Of a stretch of 64,000 nucleotides of DNA, positions 24,298 to 34,989 are shown piece after piece. Positions within the stretch are counted from its first letter, which is position 1. Each line of letters begins with the position of its first letter. The notes below the pieces were generated by a model. That model was not told the DNA's origin. It saw nothing but the letters and a program-made list of their open reading frames with translations, and did no database searches. This DNA comes from Hymenopus coronatus (Eukaryota > Arthropoda > Insecta > Mantodea > Hymenopodidae): positions 433,590,421-433,654,420 of the forward strand of contig CM060900.1 in assembly GCA_030762935.1 (NCBI GenBank), in the 5' to 3' direction. The translations under genes were made by a program, and so were the position numbers.

Positions 24298-24322
24298 TTT
24301 TTTTTTTTTTTTTTTTTTTTTT
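24298..24322. repeat. Poly-T run
   Basis: About 25 T on the plus strand directly before an S3 SINE on the minus strand, so it is the poly-A tail of that SINE. Confidence 0.85.
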
Positions 24323-24530
24323 AATACGGTACCGGAGTCTGATCGGGACTCCGGCACTGTATACCCTACTTTTATTCACTTTTCTTTTTACCTTGTTTTT
24401 CTGTATTATTACTGGATTGCTGTTTTCTTACTTTTACAACACACACATAAACACAAACATATAACACCCATGCCCAAGGCGGGACTCGAACCCACGATTC
24501 TTAGGACCGGGTCATTCTCAGGCGCCGAAA
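24323..24530 (-). mobile_element. tRNA-derived SINE (family S3), with poly-A tail
   Basis: The minus strand has B box GTGGGTTCGAGTCCCGCC at about 24478-24496, CATGGGTGTTATATGTTTG, a pyrimidine/AT body, and the tail ending in a palindromic CCGGAGTC...GACTCCGG. It is followed by the poly-A at 24298-24322. It is inserted between blocks d and e of unit 0; other units lack it. Confidence 0.8.
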
Positions 24531-24544
24531 GAAGTACCATGGTA

Positions 24545-25115
24545 AAATTCATTATTTCAGAAATTACTCTAACCATTTCGATAAAAATGCCGTATAGAAA
24601 AGACATGTAGATGACAAATAAAATGTAGATATATCTTGAAATTTCTGGGAATACCCTATGAAAATGTGTTCATTCTAGATGACGTTTGTATAACTGTGAA
24701 ATCGTGAGACAGACAAAAACTTAATACCACGAAATGTAGATCTCGTCAAAACAAAAAATGTATGTGCTTTACAATTTTGTTGAGGAAATAACCGTTTCCG
24801 AGATATCTCTTGTTTGGTTTCAAATTTAAAATACATCCTATATCTACCTACTTTTTTCAAACAGTAAGTCGTCCATGTTTCCTTTGTTTTACTCTTGGTC
24901 ATGTAAAGAAGTGAATTTCAATGCCAATCGCTTAGTGTCAGGCTTTTAAAACTCTCGTTTTAGTTTAGTGTATTCCCTTAGTTCCCTTCTGTTTACAAGC
25001 AACTAAGCAATAAGCTATTCTGCTAATGCTTAATCTGGATTAGCATGGAGTAGAAAAAAAAATAATCATTGTAAGAGGTTTCTCTGTAGGTGGGTAGAGA
25101 AAGTCATGTGCATGA
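24545..25115 (+). mobile_element. Family A repeat, copy A7
   Basis: Core (ATTACTCTAACCATTTCGATAAAA) to right end (GGTAGAGAAAGTCATGTGCATG). The left hairpin is missing, as in the equivalent copies of the other units. Confidence 0.7.
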
Positions 25116-25204
25116 AAGCATCAATGTTTTTAAAATATAAATAAATGCCTTAATTCTTGAAACAAACAATTAAAGCGTGTCACTTTTGGCTGCATGAGTT
25201 AATA

Positions 25205-25550
25205 TTAACTTTAGCAGAAACGTGTCAAAAACCAGAAAATATATTTTTTAATTGGCCATAATGGTTTTAAACCACCTAAATACTCTTTTCGCGGCATATT
25301 TTTCTAAATTTTGGATTTCCTCAAAAATACTGGTACTATGTGGCATAAATAATAACTACCATATAATAACGACGTTTACATAGCAAATAGAAGTAAATAT
25401 ATCTATAATTTTCTAGAGAGTTCAACAAAGTGCCCTTCATTCAGAAGGAAGTTTGTCAAATTTTATATACCCAGCTGATAAAGATTAACCGATAGGCGGA
25501 TTCGTGCAAAATAAATTTGTACATCTGTGTAAATACACCAAGACACTCAG
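25205..25550 (+). mobile_element. Divergent family A subtype X
   Basis: AAATTTTGGATTTCCTCAAA and ATTTTCTAGAGAGTTCAACA correspond to the family A core but are clearly a separate subtype. The same subtype recurs inverted at 34290-34620. In both places it runs directly into the 86-bp minisatellite, which suggests that the minisatellite belongs to the element. Confidence 0.5.
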
Positions 25551-26368
25551 AGAACTGATACTGGCTGGCAGGAGTTCAATTTAGTTACCTGAAAGTGAAC
25601 ATCCCAGAACATTTGCTTCTCATGTCAGTTACACAGAGAACTGATACTGGCAGGCAGGAGTTCAATTTAGTTACCTGAAAGTGAACATCACAGAACATTT
25701 GCTTCTCATGTCAGTTACACAGAGAACTGATATTGGCAGGCAGGAGTACAATTTAGTTACCTGAAAGTGAACATCTCAGAACTATTGCTTCTCATGTCAG
25801 TTACACAGAGAACTGATACTGGCTGGCAGGAGTACAATTTAGTTGCCTGAAAGTGAACATCACAGAACATTTGTTTCTCATGTCAGTTACACAGAGAACT
25901 GACACTGGCTGGCAGGAGTACAATTTAGTTACCTGCAAATGAACATCACAGAACATTTGTTTCTCATGTCAGTTACACAGAGAACTGACACTGGCTGGCA
26001 GGAGTACAATTTAGTTACCTGCAAATGAACATCACAGAACATTTGTTTCTCATGTCAGTTACACAGAGAACTGATACTGACTGGCAGGAGTACAATTTAG
26101 TTACCTGAAAGTGAACATCACAGAACATTTGCTTCTCAGGTTAGTTATACAGAGAACTGATACTGGCTGGCAGGAGTACAATTTAGTTACCTGAAAGTGA
26201 ACATCACAGAACATTTGCTTCTCATGTCAGTTACACAGAGAACTGATACTGGCTGGCAGGAGTACAATTTAGTTACCTGAAAGTAAACATCTCAGAACAT
26301 TTGTTTTTCAGGTCAGTTACACAGAGAACTGATACCGGTTGGCAGGACTACAATTTGGTTACTGAAGG
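25545..26368 (+). repeat. 86-bp minisatellite, about 9.5 units
   Basis: AGAACTGATA begins units at 25551, 25637, 25723, 25809, 25895, 25981, 26067, 26153, 26239 and 26325: an exact 86-bp period through the whole array. The unit contains GGCTGGCAGGAG and TTTAGTTACCTG. Variants are shared by adjacent units (for example CTGCAAATGAAC in units 5 and 6), a sign of local amplification. A degenerate inverted array lies at 32030-32366. Confidence 0.95.
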
Positions 26369-26710
26369 TGGTAACCTTACCAAGAGAGCAACACGATTGT
26401 AATTCAAAAGAACTCAACATTTTGAATATGCAGGTAAATACTGCAAGGTACTATCCGTGCAAACAAACGAGAGCAGTGTAAACATAATGCGCAGTGGAAT
26501 GATCTGATTGCTGCAGTCGGCCGGCAGCCGATATCTTCGTGCGTTTACCTTTAGCATAGCTAACGTTTGAAGATTCTGCCTCGTCCCCCACTCCTTGAAC
26601 TACGCAACTTGAATGCTCTTGTTTATTTGCATGCATAATATACGCTTATATTTTAACCTTCCTATGACATGTTTTACTACACACATGCATCGTTCTGAAT
26701 TTAGTTTTCC
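26369..26710. other. Gene-free spacer
   Basis: I see no frame or repeat. The short minus-strand open frame here is not supported by any motif. Confidence 0.4.
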
Positions 26711-26711
26711 A

Positions 26712-26742
<31 letters not shown>

Positions 26743-27747
26743 ATAGTAGTAGTAGTTGAAGAAAAAGAAGAAGAAGAAGAAGAAGAAGTAGTAGTAGCAG
26801 TAAAGGTAGCAGGAGTAGTAGTAGCAGCATTAGAAGCAGCAGCACCACCACCACCACCACCACTACTGTTGCTGCTGCTGCTACTGCTGCTGCCACCACT
26901 ACTACTACCACCACTACTACTACCACCACTACTACCACCACTAATGTTGCTGCTGCTGTTACTGCTGCTGCTACCACTACTACTACCACCACTACTACCA
27001 CTACTACTACCACCACTACTGTTGCTGCTGCTACCACTACTACTACCACTACTACTACCACCACTACTACTACCACCACTACTACTACCACCACTACTAC
27101 CACCACTTCTACTACCACCACTACTACCACCACTACCACCACCACGACTACTACCACCACTACTACTACCACCACTACTACTACCACCACTACTACTACC
27201 ACCACTTCTACTACCACCACTACTACCACCACTACCACCACCACTACTACTACCACCACTACTACTACCACCACTACTACCACCACTTCTACTACCACCA
27301 CTTCTACTACCACCACTACTACCACCACTACTACTACCACCACTTCTACTACCACCACTACTACCACCACTACCACCACCACTACTACTACCACCACTAC
27401 TACTACCACCACTACTACCACCACTACTACTACCACCACTTCTACTACCACCACTACTACTACCACCACTACTACTACCACCACTACTACTACCACCACT
27501 TCTACTACCACCACTACTACCACCACTACCACCACCACTACTACTACCACCACTACTACTACCACCACTACTACCACCACTACCACCACCACGACTACTA
27601 CGACGACTACGACGACTACAACTATGACTAGTAAGACTACTACCACGACTACGACGTGTACGTAGTGTACAATTACGAAGACTACGACTACTGCGACTAC
27701 GACAACGACTACTACGTCTACTACGACTACTACTAATACTACTACTA

Positions 27748-27781
<34 letters not shown>

Positions 27782-28059
27782 CACTACCACCACTACCACC
27801 ACCACCACCATCCGCACCACCACGACTACCACGACTACTTCGGCGACTACGACTACGACGACTACGACTACGACAACTACGACTACTACGACAACGACTG
27901 TTACGAATACTACGACTACTACTACGATGACTACGACGACTACGACGACTACTGCTACTACTACGACTACGACGACTATGACTACGACAACTACTACGAC
28001 TACGACGACTACTACTACGAATATTACTACGACTACTACTACGACTACTACTACTAACA

Positions 28060-28100
<41 letters not shown>

Positions 28101-28140
28101 GCTACTACTACTACTACTGCTGCTGCTGCTACTACTGCTG
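26711..28140. repeat. Giant compound trinucleotide tract
   Basis: 26711-26846 is AGC/AGT/GAA-type repeat; from about 26847 the polarity flips to ACC/ACT, with ACG variants after 27590. Within 26890-27590 a 15-base higher-order unit (three ACT plus two ACC) recurs and G is almost absent from the plus strand. The long Val-, Ser/Gly-, Leu/Pro- and Thr-rich open frames across it are products of the triplet periodicity. Confidence 0.97.
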
Positions 28141-28144
28141 CTGG

Positions 28145-28600
28145 TACTAAAGTGTTTGAAACAAAGAAAACCAAAACACTGCATATGTACGGAATGGATA
28201 TAACTACCACAAGAGAGGAAGTAGAATCGGCCGTCTCTAGAAACAGGGGCTAAAGAAGGTGAGCTTATAGTTGGTGCACTGAGACCATTGAGAGATGTAA
28301 ACCAGGCTGTGACCATAACCCTCGAAGGTACACTGGCAGTGGATCTGTTAAAGAAACGAAAAATACGGATAGGATGGGTAAATTGTCCTATTCGTGAAAG
28401 AATTCCAGTCATAAGGTGTTTTAGATGTTTGGAGACCGGACATAATGCCGTGAAATGCACTGGTCCAGATAGATCGGACCTTTGTATGAAGTCAAAAAGG
28501 GCACAAGGCAATAGAATACACAAGTAAAGCATATTGCATAAAATGTAAAGTAGAAGGACACAGATTGGATCCGAGAGGATGTCTTATCTTAGAGAGGTGA
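28145..28600 (+). pseudogene. LINE ORF1 C-terminal fragment with zinc knuckles
   Basis: ORF1 of R1-type elements encodes a gag-like RNA-binding protein. Preserved here is the segment just before the knuckles (ALRPLRDVNQAVTITLEG, then IRIGWVNCPIRERIPVIRC), followed by a first CX2CX4HX4C knuckle (CFRCLETGHNAVKC). A second knuckle is destroyed: DLCMKSK, where a CXXC is expected. A third lies after a stop (YCIKCKVEGH, with a later C). A frameshift near 28252 separates the first ~35 residues, whose frame is continuous with the triplet tract. The N-terminal several hundred residues are absent. Triple knuckles of this spacing are typical of the R1/Jockey group. Confidence 0.85.
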
Positions 28601-28615
28601 CAGAGACCAGAGAAA

Positions 28616-29494
28616 GAAACACCAGCAATTAAAATATTGCAATTAAATCTTAATAGATCGAGAATAGCGCACGATATGGCACACTTATTATCAGAGAAAG
28701 AAAATGTAGATATTATTCTTGATAGTGAGCCAAATAGAAAATTAATGTCAGATCCTAGATGGACGATAGATAAAAATGTGGATGTGGCAGCTTATTTTAA
28801 AAATAGGGATGTACGAATAATAACTATAGAGAAGGGAGAAGGATTTATTAGATTCATATTAAATAATTTTAGTATCTACTATTGCTATTGTTTCCCAAAT
28901 ATTTCACTTGAGGAGTTCAAAAAATATATTGATGTTTTAATGGAAGAAGTAAGAAGGCAAACAGAAGAAGTTATTATCTTAGGTGATTTAAATGTAAAGT
29001 CCCCAAGATGGGGTTCACCCATATCGGATGCCAGGGGAGAATTTTTGGCTTATTAGATGGATTCCTTAAATTTGGTAACACATAATACTGGGAGAAAACC
29101 AACCTTTATTAGAGGAACGAGTGAATCATTCATTGATATTACTTGCTCAACGCAAAAGATAGCTAGGAAAATTTTAAATTGGAAGGTGCTGGATGATGAA
29201 TTGGTTAGTGATCATAGCCCCATATACTTTGAGGTGAGAGTAGAGGAAAAGAAAAAGGGAGACAAAGAAAGCCAGAAAGTAATGTTTGATAAGGAAATTT
29301 TGCAGCAAGAATTGGAAGCAAAAACTAACACTCTAAAAGGAAAAGAAAAAGTGAGTGTACCCCATTATATGGAAATTCTTAGTCAGACGTATAGAAAAGG
29401 TTTATCAGTACATGGAAAATATAAAAACCGGAAAGTTCCTCTTTGGTGGAATGAAGAAATGGGAAAGAATGTTTTGCAATTAGGAGGAAGCTAA
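28616..29494 (+). pseudogene. LINE ORF2 endonuclease domain, one in-frame stop
   Basis: This domain nicks target DNA to prime reverse transcription. The frame opens with ILQLNLNRSRIAHD (first conserved block), then SEPN, GDLNVKSPRWGS at about residue 117, TFIRGTSESFIDIT and SDHSPIYFEV: the blocks of the exonuclease-endonuclease-phosphatase fold in the expected order, with the catalytic Asp/Asn and the final His present. A single TAG at about 29054 interrupts an otherwise open frame that continues to 29494. There is no convincing independent start; the frame lies 3' of ORF1 as usual. This is the best preserved part of the element. Confidence 0.88.
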
Positions 29495-30742
29495 CACGAC
29501 ATAGAGAAAGGGAGGATATAAGTGACTTAGAGCTTGAAGAAATAACTAGAGAATACAAAGAAAGGAGGAAAAAACTAAAAGAAATATAATAAAAGCCAAA
29601 ATAAAAAAGAATGGAAAGACCTCTGCAATGAACTGGAAGGTAATTTATGGGAAGACGGTTATAAAATTGCTCTAAAACACCTGAAAAGTCCGACAATGCC
29701 TTATAACTTATCTAAAGAACGAAAGATTGATATTGTTTCTACCCTTTTTCCAAATAAAGTGGACTATGGGAAAAGAGGAAATATTGATAAAAGTGCAAAA
29801 CCTTTTACTAAAGAGGAACTTAATGCGGCAGGGGAAAGGATGAATGTGGAAAAGCACCCGGGCCTGATAATGTCCCACCCGAGGCAGTTAAAATAATGAT
29901 CAAAATGGTCGCTGATTTTTTTATTAGCAACGTTTAATAATTTGTTACGGACACAAGAATTCCCAGTAAGATGAGAAATTGCACGAGTATGTTTACTATG
30001 CAAAAAAGGAAAACCTTTATAGGCCAATAATGCAATTTGCCAATTTGCCTTTTAGACACTATGGGTAAGGTGTTGGTATTTCTGCTAGGAGAACGTCTAG
30101 AGAAGGTGTTAGAAGATAAGGGAGGTTTTTCGGAATACCAGTTTGGTTTCAGAAGGGGACTGTCAACAGTACAAGCTGTGGAAAAAGTGATCGACATTGT
30201 TGAAAGGTCAGCAGGTAAATGGTGTGCACTTGTGGCATTAGATATAAGAAATGCTTTTAATACTGTGACTTGGAGTCTTATTATTAAAGAACTAAAAAAA
30301 AAGACAAACATCTACATACTTGGGAGTTCCTCAGGGATCAGTGCTTGGACCAACGTTATGGAACGTTGTCTATGACGGAATATTAGGCCTTGACCTTGGA
30401 GAAAATATTAGAGCTATAGCTTATGCTGATGATTTAGCTATAGTAGCGGCGGCACAAGATGAAGAATACCTTATTCTTAGAACTAATGAGGCACTGAAGA
30501 GAATCGACAGGTCGCTTACATTAAATGATTTACAGTTGGCCCCTGAAAAGACAGAAATTGTTATCCTGAAAGGAAAGAGAAATTTGGAAAGTATTACTTT
30601 TGAAATAAAAGGTACAAAAATAACTCCAATTAATGCATGCAAATATTTGGAGATAGTCTTGGGAAGTCATTTAATGTTTGGAAAACATACTAATGCAATG
30701 ACCAAAAGGCAGATGAAAAAACTGAAGCACTATCTAGAATAA
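29495..30742 (+). pseudogene. LINE ORF2 linker and reverse transcriptase, frameshifted
   Basis: After several frame breaks (29495-30030), reverse transcriptase blocks appear: PICLLDTMGKVL, then FSEYQFGFRRGLSTVQA and VALDIRNAFNTV (first catalytic Asp). A frameshift in an A9 run (about 30293-30302) follows, then GVPQGSVLGPTLWN, and the catalytic YADD at 30422-30433. The downstream thumb-like region (LQLAPEKTEIVIL) runs to a stop at 30742. All catalytic residues that can be judged are present; loss of function comes from frameshifts and stops. The order and the motif spellings fit the R1 clade. Confidence 0.9.
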
Positions 30743-31475
30743 TGCCAAATATAAGTGGACCTCAATATTACAAGAGGCTAGTCCTGGTTGGAGTTCTGCA
30801 TTCAATATTATTGCATGGCTGTCCGGTATGGCAGGAAGCTTTGGAAATTAAGAGATATAAACAAAAAATGGAGAAGTCACAAAGAAAAATATTCTTAAGG
30901 GTCGCAAATGCGTACAAGATTGCGTCTACTGTGGCGTTACAAGTAATTGCTGGTATTCTTCCTGTTGAGCTACAGATACGTGAAAGAACCAATGTATTTA
31001 AAGTTGAAGGGAACAGAAAAGAGGCGAAATTAAAGGAGCGAGAAGTTATGATTAGTGGCAGCAGGCGTGGAAGCAAAATGTTGAAAAGGCCCAATGGACT
31101 AAAAGATTAATTCCAAAAATATACAAGTGAATAACATGTAAACACAGGAATATAAATTATTATATGATACAGGTACTTACAAGACACGGGTCTTTTAATA
31201 CCTATTTAAAGAGGATCAGAGTACGAGAAAATGACCAGTGCGACTATTGTGATAATGTGGATACAGTGGAACATGTCTTATTTTCCTGCAAACGATGGCA
31301 AAGGCAGAGAGAAAACACCTATACAAGTTTGGGTGTTGAGCTACATACACATAATATGATTGATATTATGGCTCAGGCTAGGCACAATTGGAAATTAATA
31401 CAATCAATGGTCACAGAGATTATGAGTATAAAGGAAGTAGAGAGAAATGAAAGACAAATATATAATACACTGTAA
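30743..31475 (+). pseudogene. LINE ORF2 C-terminal domain
   Basis: The frame 30742-31110 carries the post-RT helical region (GVLHSILLHGCPVW). After a gap with stops, the frame 31164-31475 has TRHGSFNTYLKRI and a CX2CX7HX4C motif (CDYCDNVDTVEHVLFSC), the C-terminal zinc-binding motif of R1-type elements that is thought to contact RNA or target DNA. There is no RNase H domain in the space available, again as in R1. Confidence 0.85.
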
Positions 31476-31638
31476 GGTCTCAGGTTTCCTAATTGATGTG
31501 TTACCTACTTTTAGGTAGTTCTAAGTAGGATTCCAACGGAAAAGAGGGGTTTTTGGTCGGTAAGAGTCCGGCACATCAGGGCTATCTTCCCTGATGCCCA
31601 GGAGGGTGTTCTCCTCTTTATAAAACAAAAATAAATAA
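31476..31638 (+). other. LINE 3' UTR
   Basis: GGGTTTTTGGTCGGTAAGAG and an inverted pair CATCAGGG...CCCTGATG (about 31575-31600) precede AATAAATAAA at the very end. The latter could serve as polyadenylation signal or tail. The junction with ACT triplets is at about 31639. Confidence 0.7.
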
Positions 31639-31665
31639 ACCACTACTACTACTGCTACTGCTACA
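31639..31665. repeat. ACT/GCT triplets flanking the LINE 3' end
   Basis: Short continuation of the same-polarity triplet repeat that precedes the LINE at 28070-28140. It marks the far side of the insertion site. Confidence 0.85.
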
Positions 31666-31711
31666 ACACTTAGAAAATTGTATATTTCGAACGATATATT
31701 TGTGTAGTAAT

Positions 31712-31915
31712 GCGCCTAGATGGCCCTGGTTCGATCCCAAGAGACCACATGTGAGATTTGTGGTGGACAAAGCAGCGCAGGGGCGGATTTTCACTGGATT
31801 CTCCGGTTTCCCTCGCCATTGCATTCCACCGGTGGTCCATCATCATTCCTAGTATCACCAGTGTCATCGGCTGCGGTGTCACACGTAGTAAAAGCGGGAG
31901 TTAAATACTACAAAA
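31712..31915 (+). mobile_element. tRNA-derived SINE (family S1), 5' truncated
   Basis: B box GGTTCGATCCC at about 31728-31738, body AGACCACATGTGAGATTTGT, tail AAGCGGGAGTTAAATACTAC and an A9 run. It matches the complement of 23935-24125. The A box is missing. Confidence 0.85.
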
Positions 31916-32029
31916 AAAAATGTGGTAAAACATATAAAGGAAAGCTAATAATGTTAGCATATAGAAATGTATACTTGCGCACGTCATAAATGACGAATTC
32001 CTTTGGAATACAACGGTGTTGTTCTTTCA

Positions 32030-32366
32030 GCAAGGTTTCCACCTTCAGGGAAACAATACAAGTGTTATCTGCTTTCCCTTTCAAGTAACAAAACCGTATT
32101 CCTGCCAGCCGATATCAATTCTCTGTTTGATTGGCCTTGAAAGACAAATGCTGCAGGTAAGACAAAGGTAACCAAGCTGTGTTCCTACTAGCCGGTATCA
32201 GTTCTCTACTTGACTGACCTGAGAGGCAAACGCCTGGTTTACGTTGCAGGTAGCCAAACTGTATTCCTACTAGCCAGTACCAGTTCTCTATTTAACTGTC
32301 CTGAAAGACAAATGTCTGGTTTCCGTTTCATGTAACCAAGCTATTCCTGCCAGACAGCATCAATGA
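32030..32366 (-). repeat. Inverted, degenerate copy of the 86-bp minisatellite
   Basis: About four units of 82-86 bp, read on the minus strand. TATCARTTCTCT landmarks lie at about 32113, 32196, 32278 and 32359. It continues on the far side of the MULE insertion at 34285 (GTATCAGTTCTTTG). Confidence 0.8.
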
Positions 32367-32375
32367 ATCATTAAC

Positions 32376-34282
32376 AATTGGGCACAAAATAAAAATAGTA
32401 GCAATTGGGCATAAGGATCAAGGAACTTGCCAAACTGGTTTCAGGCGCTGGGTATTAAGGAAGGCACAGAAGTATTAATTGCTCATGGTCATGTTTATTA
32501 TTTTGTTGAACAAAGTGTTTAAGAGATTCTTAGCGTATTTAGTGCATACTGTTTCCAGGGCACACCACGTTGAGGTGATCTCTTATCGCACCCCAAATAT
32601 TTATATTATAGTATCTTATTTTCGTTCTGTTAGAATTCGTCAATGGGTTTTGCCTTTTGTTAGACCATAATTACAATTTCATTTATTTACAAGCTCATTT
32701 AGCAAAAATTCCTCATTTTTCTTCATTAGTATTTAAGTTCTTATGTGTGAAACGAAAGTTGTCATTAACTTAATTTATGCACATAGGCAAAAGTTTTGAA
32801 ACATTTTCTTAGATCTCTGGTTTCCTCAAGATCTTTCAAGCTATTAAAAATCCTCTTGTCAAATGTAACTATACACTTTCTTTGTTTTTCCCCTCCAGGT
32901 TTAGTTCTCTTCGGTCGAAAAGGAATCCCTGGTACTCTGCATCATCCTTCAAGGCCTCAACTAGCACGAGTATGTTAGGGTATGGTCTCTGCACGATTTT
33001 GTTGAGCCGGTGGTTCCATCCTTCGACAGTATTCTTGGTTCTGTGACATTTTCCGTGATATATATCTTTTGGCATTGAAGGATTATTCAGCCGCTGTTCC
33101 ACAAAATATACGTAGAATAAATTTAATTTCTAATTTCCTGGTGAGTTTTCTTTTATAATGAGCCAACCATCCTCAACTTTGTTAAGCGGAAGACGAACTA
33201 ATGCAGAACACATTTTTATGTGAAGTCTTATTTCCTCATTTTGAATGTAGTCACGTGGCATTCCTAATTCCTTCACCTTTCTCCAAATACTCTGATTGAA
33301 ATGATAGTTGCAACCAGAAATTTCTACATTTGGAAACACAGACTGCAAAGCTTGAATAGCGCCAGGTTCAAAATCTTCAATTACATCCTTGAACTTCCAT
33401 TCTTGAATATTCTCTTTAATTGTGTTGAACAGCCTGCTGTAAGTCTCCTTTTTTTATTTGGAAGAAGAGCGTATACCACCGGCACTGCATTGCTTTCGTG
33501 ACTTGAACTTCCAAGATCGGCGTGAATGGTGTATATTTGGCTGTATTGTTTGCTACAGCTTCTTAATGTAACGTCCATAAAAAAGTGTGTTTTTCTTTTA
33601 GAGCAGTTACTCCTTTCTTGTGGCACAGAGAAATCTTCAGCTAAAAGGAACGTTCTTTAACAGTTCAGGCGCTAAAATTATATTTTCAGCACTTTGCGGT
33701 TCTTTCTGCACACCTTGTGATTTTCTCCTAACGCAATGTAGGTTAATTTCACACACATTTTGACAAGGCATTTCCGTCACTAGTTCATTTCCGCTGTTAA
33801 ATAACGGAACCATTTCTTCCATATAAATCGCTGATATTGAAGTAATTTCCTCTCTTGCTTTCTTTCTTGCATTTGATATACGCCTCTGGATTTCAGTGGC
33901 AGCAACGGCCGGAACACACTTCTTTCAAAACACTGTTGTTATTGCTAATTATTCTTTCTGAGCATTTAAACTTGATAAAGTTTTCACATCTCCAAAAAGT
34001 AACGTTCCCCTGTTGCATCTTCCTGCTATATATCGATATCCATTGTAAGGTGTACAAGGTTTACCCTTCTCTGTTTTTGCGAGTTCCATGTCAGCAACGG
34101 GGAAAAAACAAACTTTTCTTTCCTAGTTACAAACTCAAAGTGACCTCCTGAAAGGGGCGAGTGACCCTCACAGTTAAATTCCCTCGCCACGCCTCCCCTA
34201 CTCTACATTTACCTGAAAGTGACCTTCACAGTGAAAGCGACCTCGCCTCTCTATGCTAATTGCTAATGTGCCCAACTGCTAT
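32376..34282 (-). mobile_element. MULE-type DNA transposon with FLYWCH transposase
   Basis: It encodes the relic at 32869-34150. The termini look inverted: CAATTGGGCACA at left and TGTGCCCAACTG at right. The similarity extends about 40 bp inward on both sides (TAGCAATT...GCATA). It is inserted in the inverted 86-bp minisatellite: array sequence lies on both sides. I could not define a clean target duplication. 32400-32868 is noncoding. Confidence 0.75.
32869..34150 (-). pseudogene. FLYWCH-MULE transposase relic
   Basis: Mutator-like transposases cut and paste DNA. On the minus strand a FLYWCH zinc finger at 34140-33950 shows CTPYNGYRYI, then after a frame change WRCENFIKFKC. A linker (33822-33637) precedes the MULE nuclease: YTIHADLG, VPVVYALLPNK, a frameshift in a homopolymer near 33447, then VIEDFEPGAIQALQ with the second acidic residue, and GCNYHFNQSIWRKVKELG with the characteristic Cys/His. 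A further piece (33102-32869) reads KNTVEGWNHRL, near where the last catalytic Glu is expected in the family. Several stops and frameshifts make it dead, but all domains are recognisable in order. Confidence 0.85.
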
Positions 34283-34289
34283 ACACCCG

Positions 34290-34830
34290 TATCAGTTCTT
34301 TGTGGGACTTGGTGCATTTACACAGGCGTAAACGTATTTAGTACGAATTCGCCTATCGCTTAACATTTAAGTATCAGTTCGGTATATAAGATTAGACAAG
34401 ATTCCTTCTGAATGAAAAGTACTTTGTTGAACTTATCAGAAAATTCAAGATATATTTACATTCTATTTGCCATGTAAATTTCGCAATTATATGGTAATTA
34501 TTTTACAGAAAATAGAAGCAGTATTTTTGAGGAAATCCAAAATTTTGAAAAATATTCCACTAAAAGAGTATTTAGGTTTGCAAGAGCTTTTGTTTTTGTA
34601 ACCTCTTAAGCATTATCATACGACACCGAACTTAAATACCAAGATATGCATTTAACCGGTTTCTTTTTCAAGTTATGCTGTTTACAGGCACGCATAAATA
34701 CTTAGCACCATTGTATTTTTTTATTAAATTCGGCGGATTCAGGAAATCTCAAAATGTGTATTTTCGAGGTTTTGGATAGTTAAATTATAGACTGAAATAC
34801 AACACAATTCACTACTTAATTAATGGAATT
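34290..34830 (-). mobile_element. Divergent family A subtype X, inverted copy
   Basis: The complement of 25210-25550 is found at 34290-34615. It extends further (to about 34830) into the family A left half: TTGGTATTTAAGTTCGGTGTCG on the minus strand. It runs directly into minisatellite sequence, as its direct partner does. Confidence 0.5.
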
Positions 34831-34989
34831 CAGAAAGTAAACACCGGATCGCTATCTGCTATCTTTGAAACATATATTTTTTTTTTGCATTACCACGAGA
34901 AAAACGAAAAGCGATCTTCCTGTAACAAAACCTTTGAGTATTTAAACATTCCTACAAGTCACATAGATAAATCGCAAAGCCTAACAAAA

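Larger units (their letters stand above)
21640..25204 (+). repeat. Composite repeat, unit 0 (divergent relative of the 43-64 kb units)
   Basis: Blocks occur in the same order as in the units at 43.3, 51.5 and 56.7 kb: a GCGGCCAGCTTTCTTTA block (21762), a CACGTAGGTATCTAAACTC block (22424), the tRNA-like block b (about 23155), the TTTATTAATTACG region only partly kept, then family A (A7). It lacks the roughly 4 kb that carries the hAT fossil in unit 1 and lacks the SINE at 50866. Embedded microsatellites: TA at 21700-21727 and 21887-21924, GAA at 22524-22554, A-runs near 22620, GT at 22859-22882. Confidence 0.65.
28141..31638 (+). mobile_element. R1-clade non-LTR retrotransposon (LINE), 5' truncated, decayed
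   Basis: Order: ORF1 C-terminal part with zinc knuckles, apurinic-type endonuclease, reverse transcriptase, C-terminal Cys-His motif, then a 3' UTR with GGGTTTTTGGTCGGTAAGAG, as in R1-like elements. It has ACT/GCT triplets on both sides: the long tract ends at 28140 and CCACTACTACTACTGCTACTG follows at 31640. Frameshifts and stops break both reading frames. ORF1 starts abruptly at the triplet junction, as expected from 5' truncation during target-primed reverse transcription. Confidence 0.92.

Noticed and set aside
25545..26368. CRISPR-like array (regular 86-bp period)
   Set aside because: The whole unit is repeated, with no unique spacers, in a eukaryotic context. It is a minisatellite.
26600..28532. 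Long minus-strand frames rich in Val or Ser/Gly (536 and 628 codons) and plus-strand Leu/Pro and Thr frames
   Set aside because: They are translations of the triplet repeat in each phase, with no start context, no conserved domain and no non-repetitive core.
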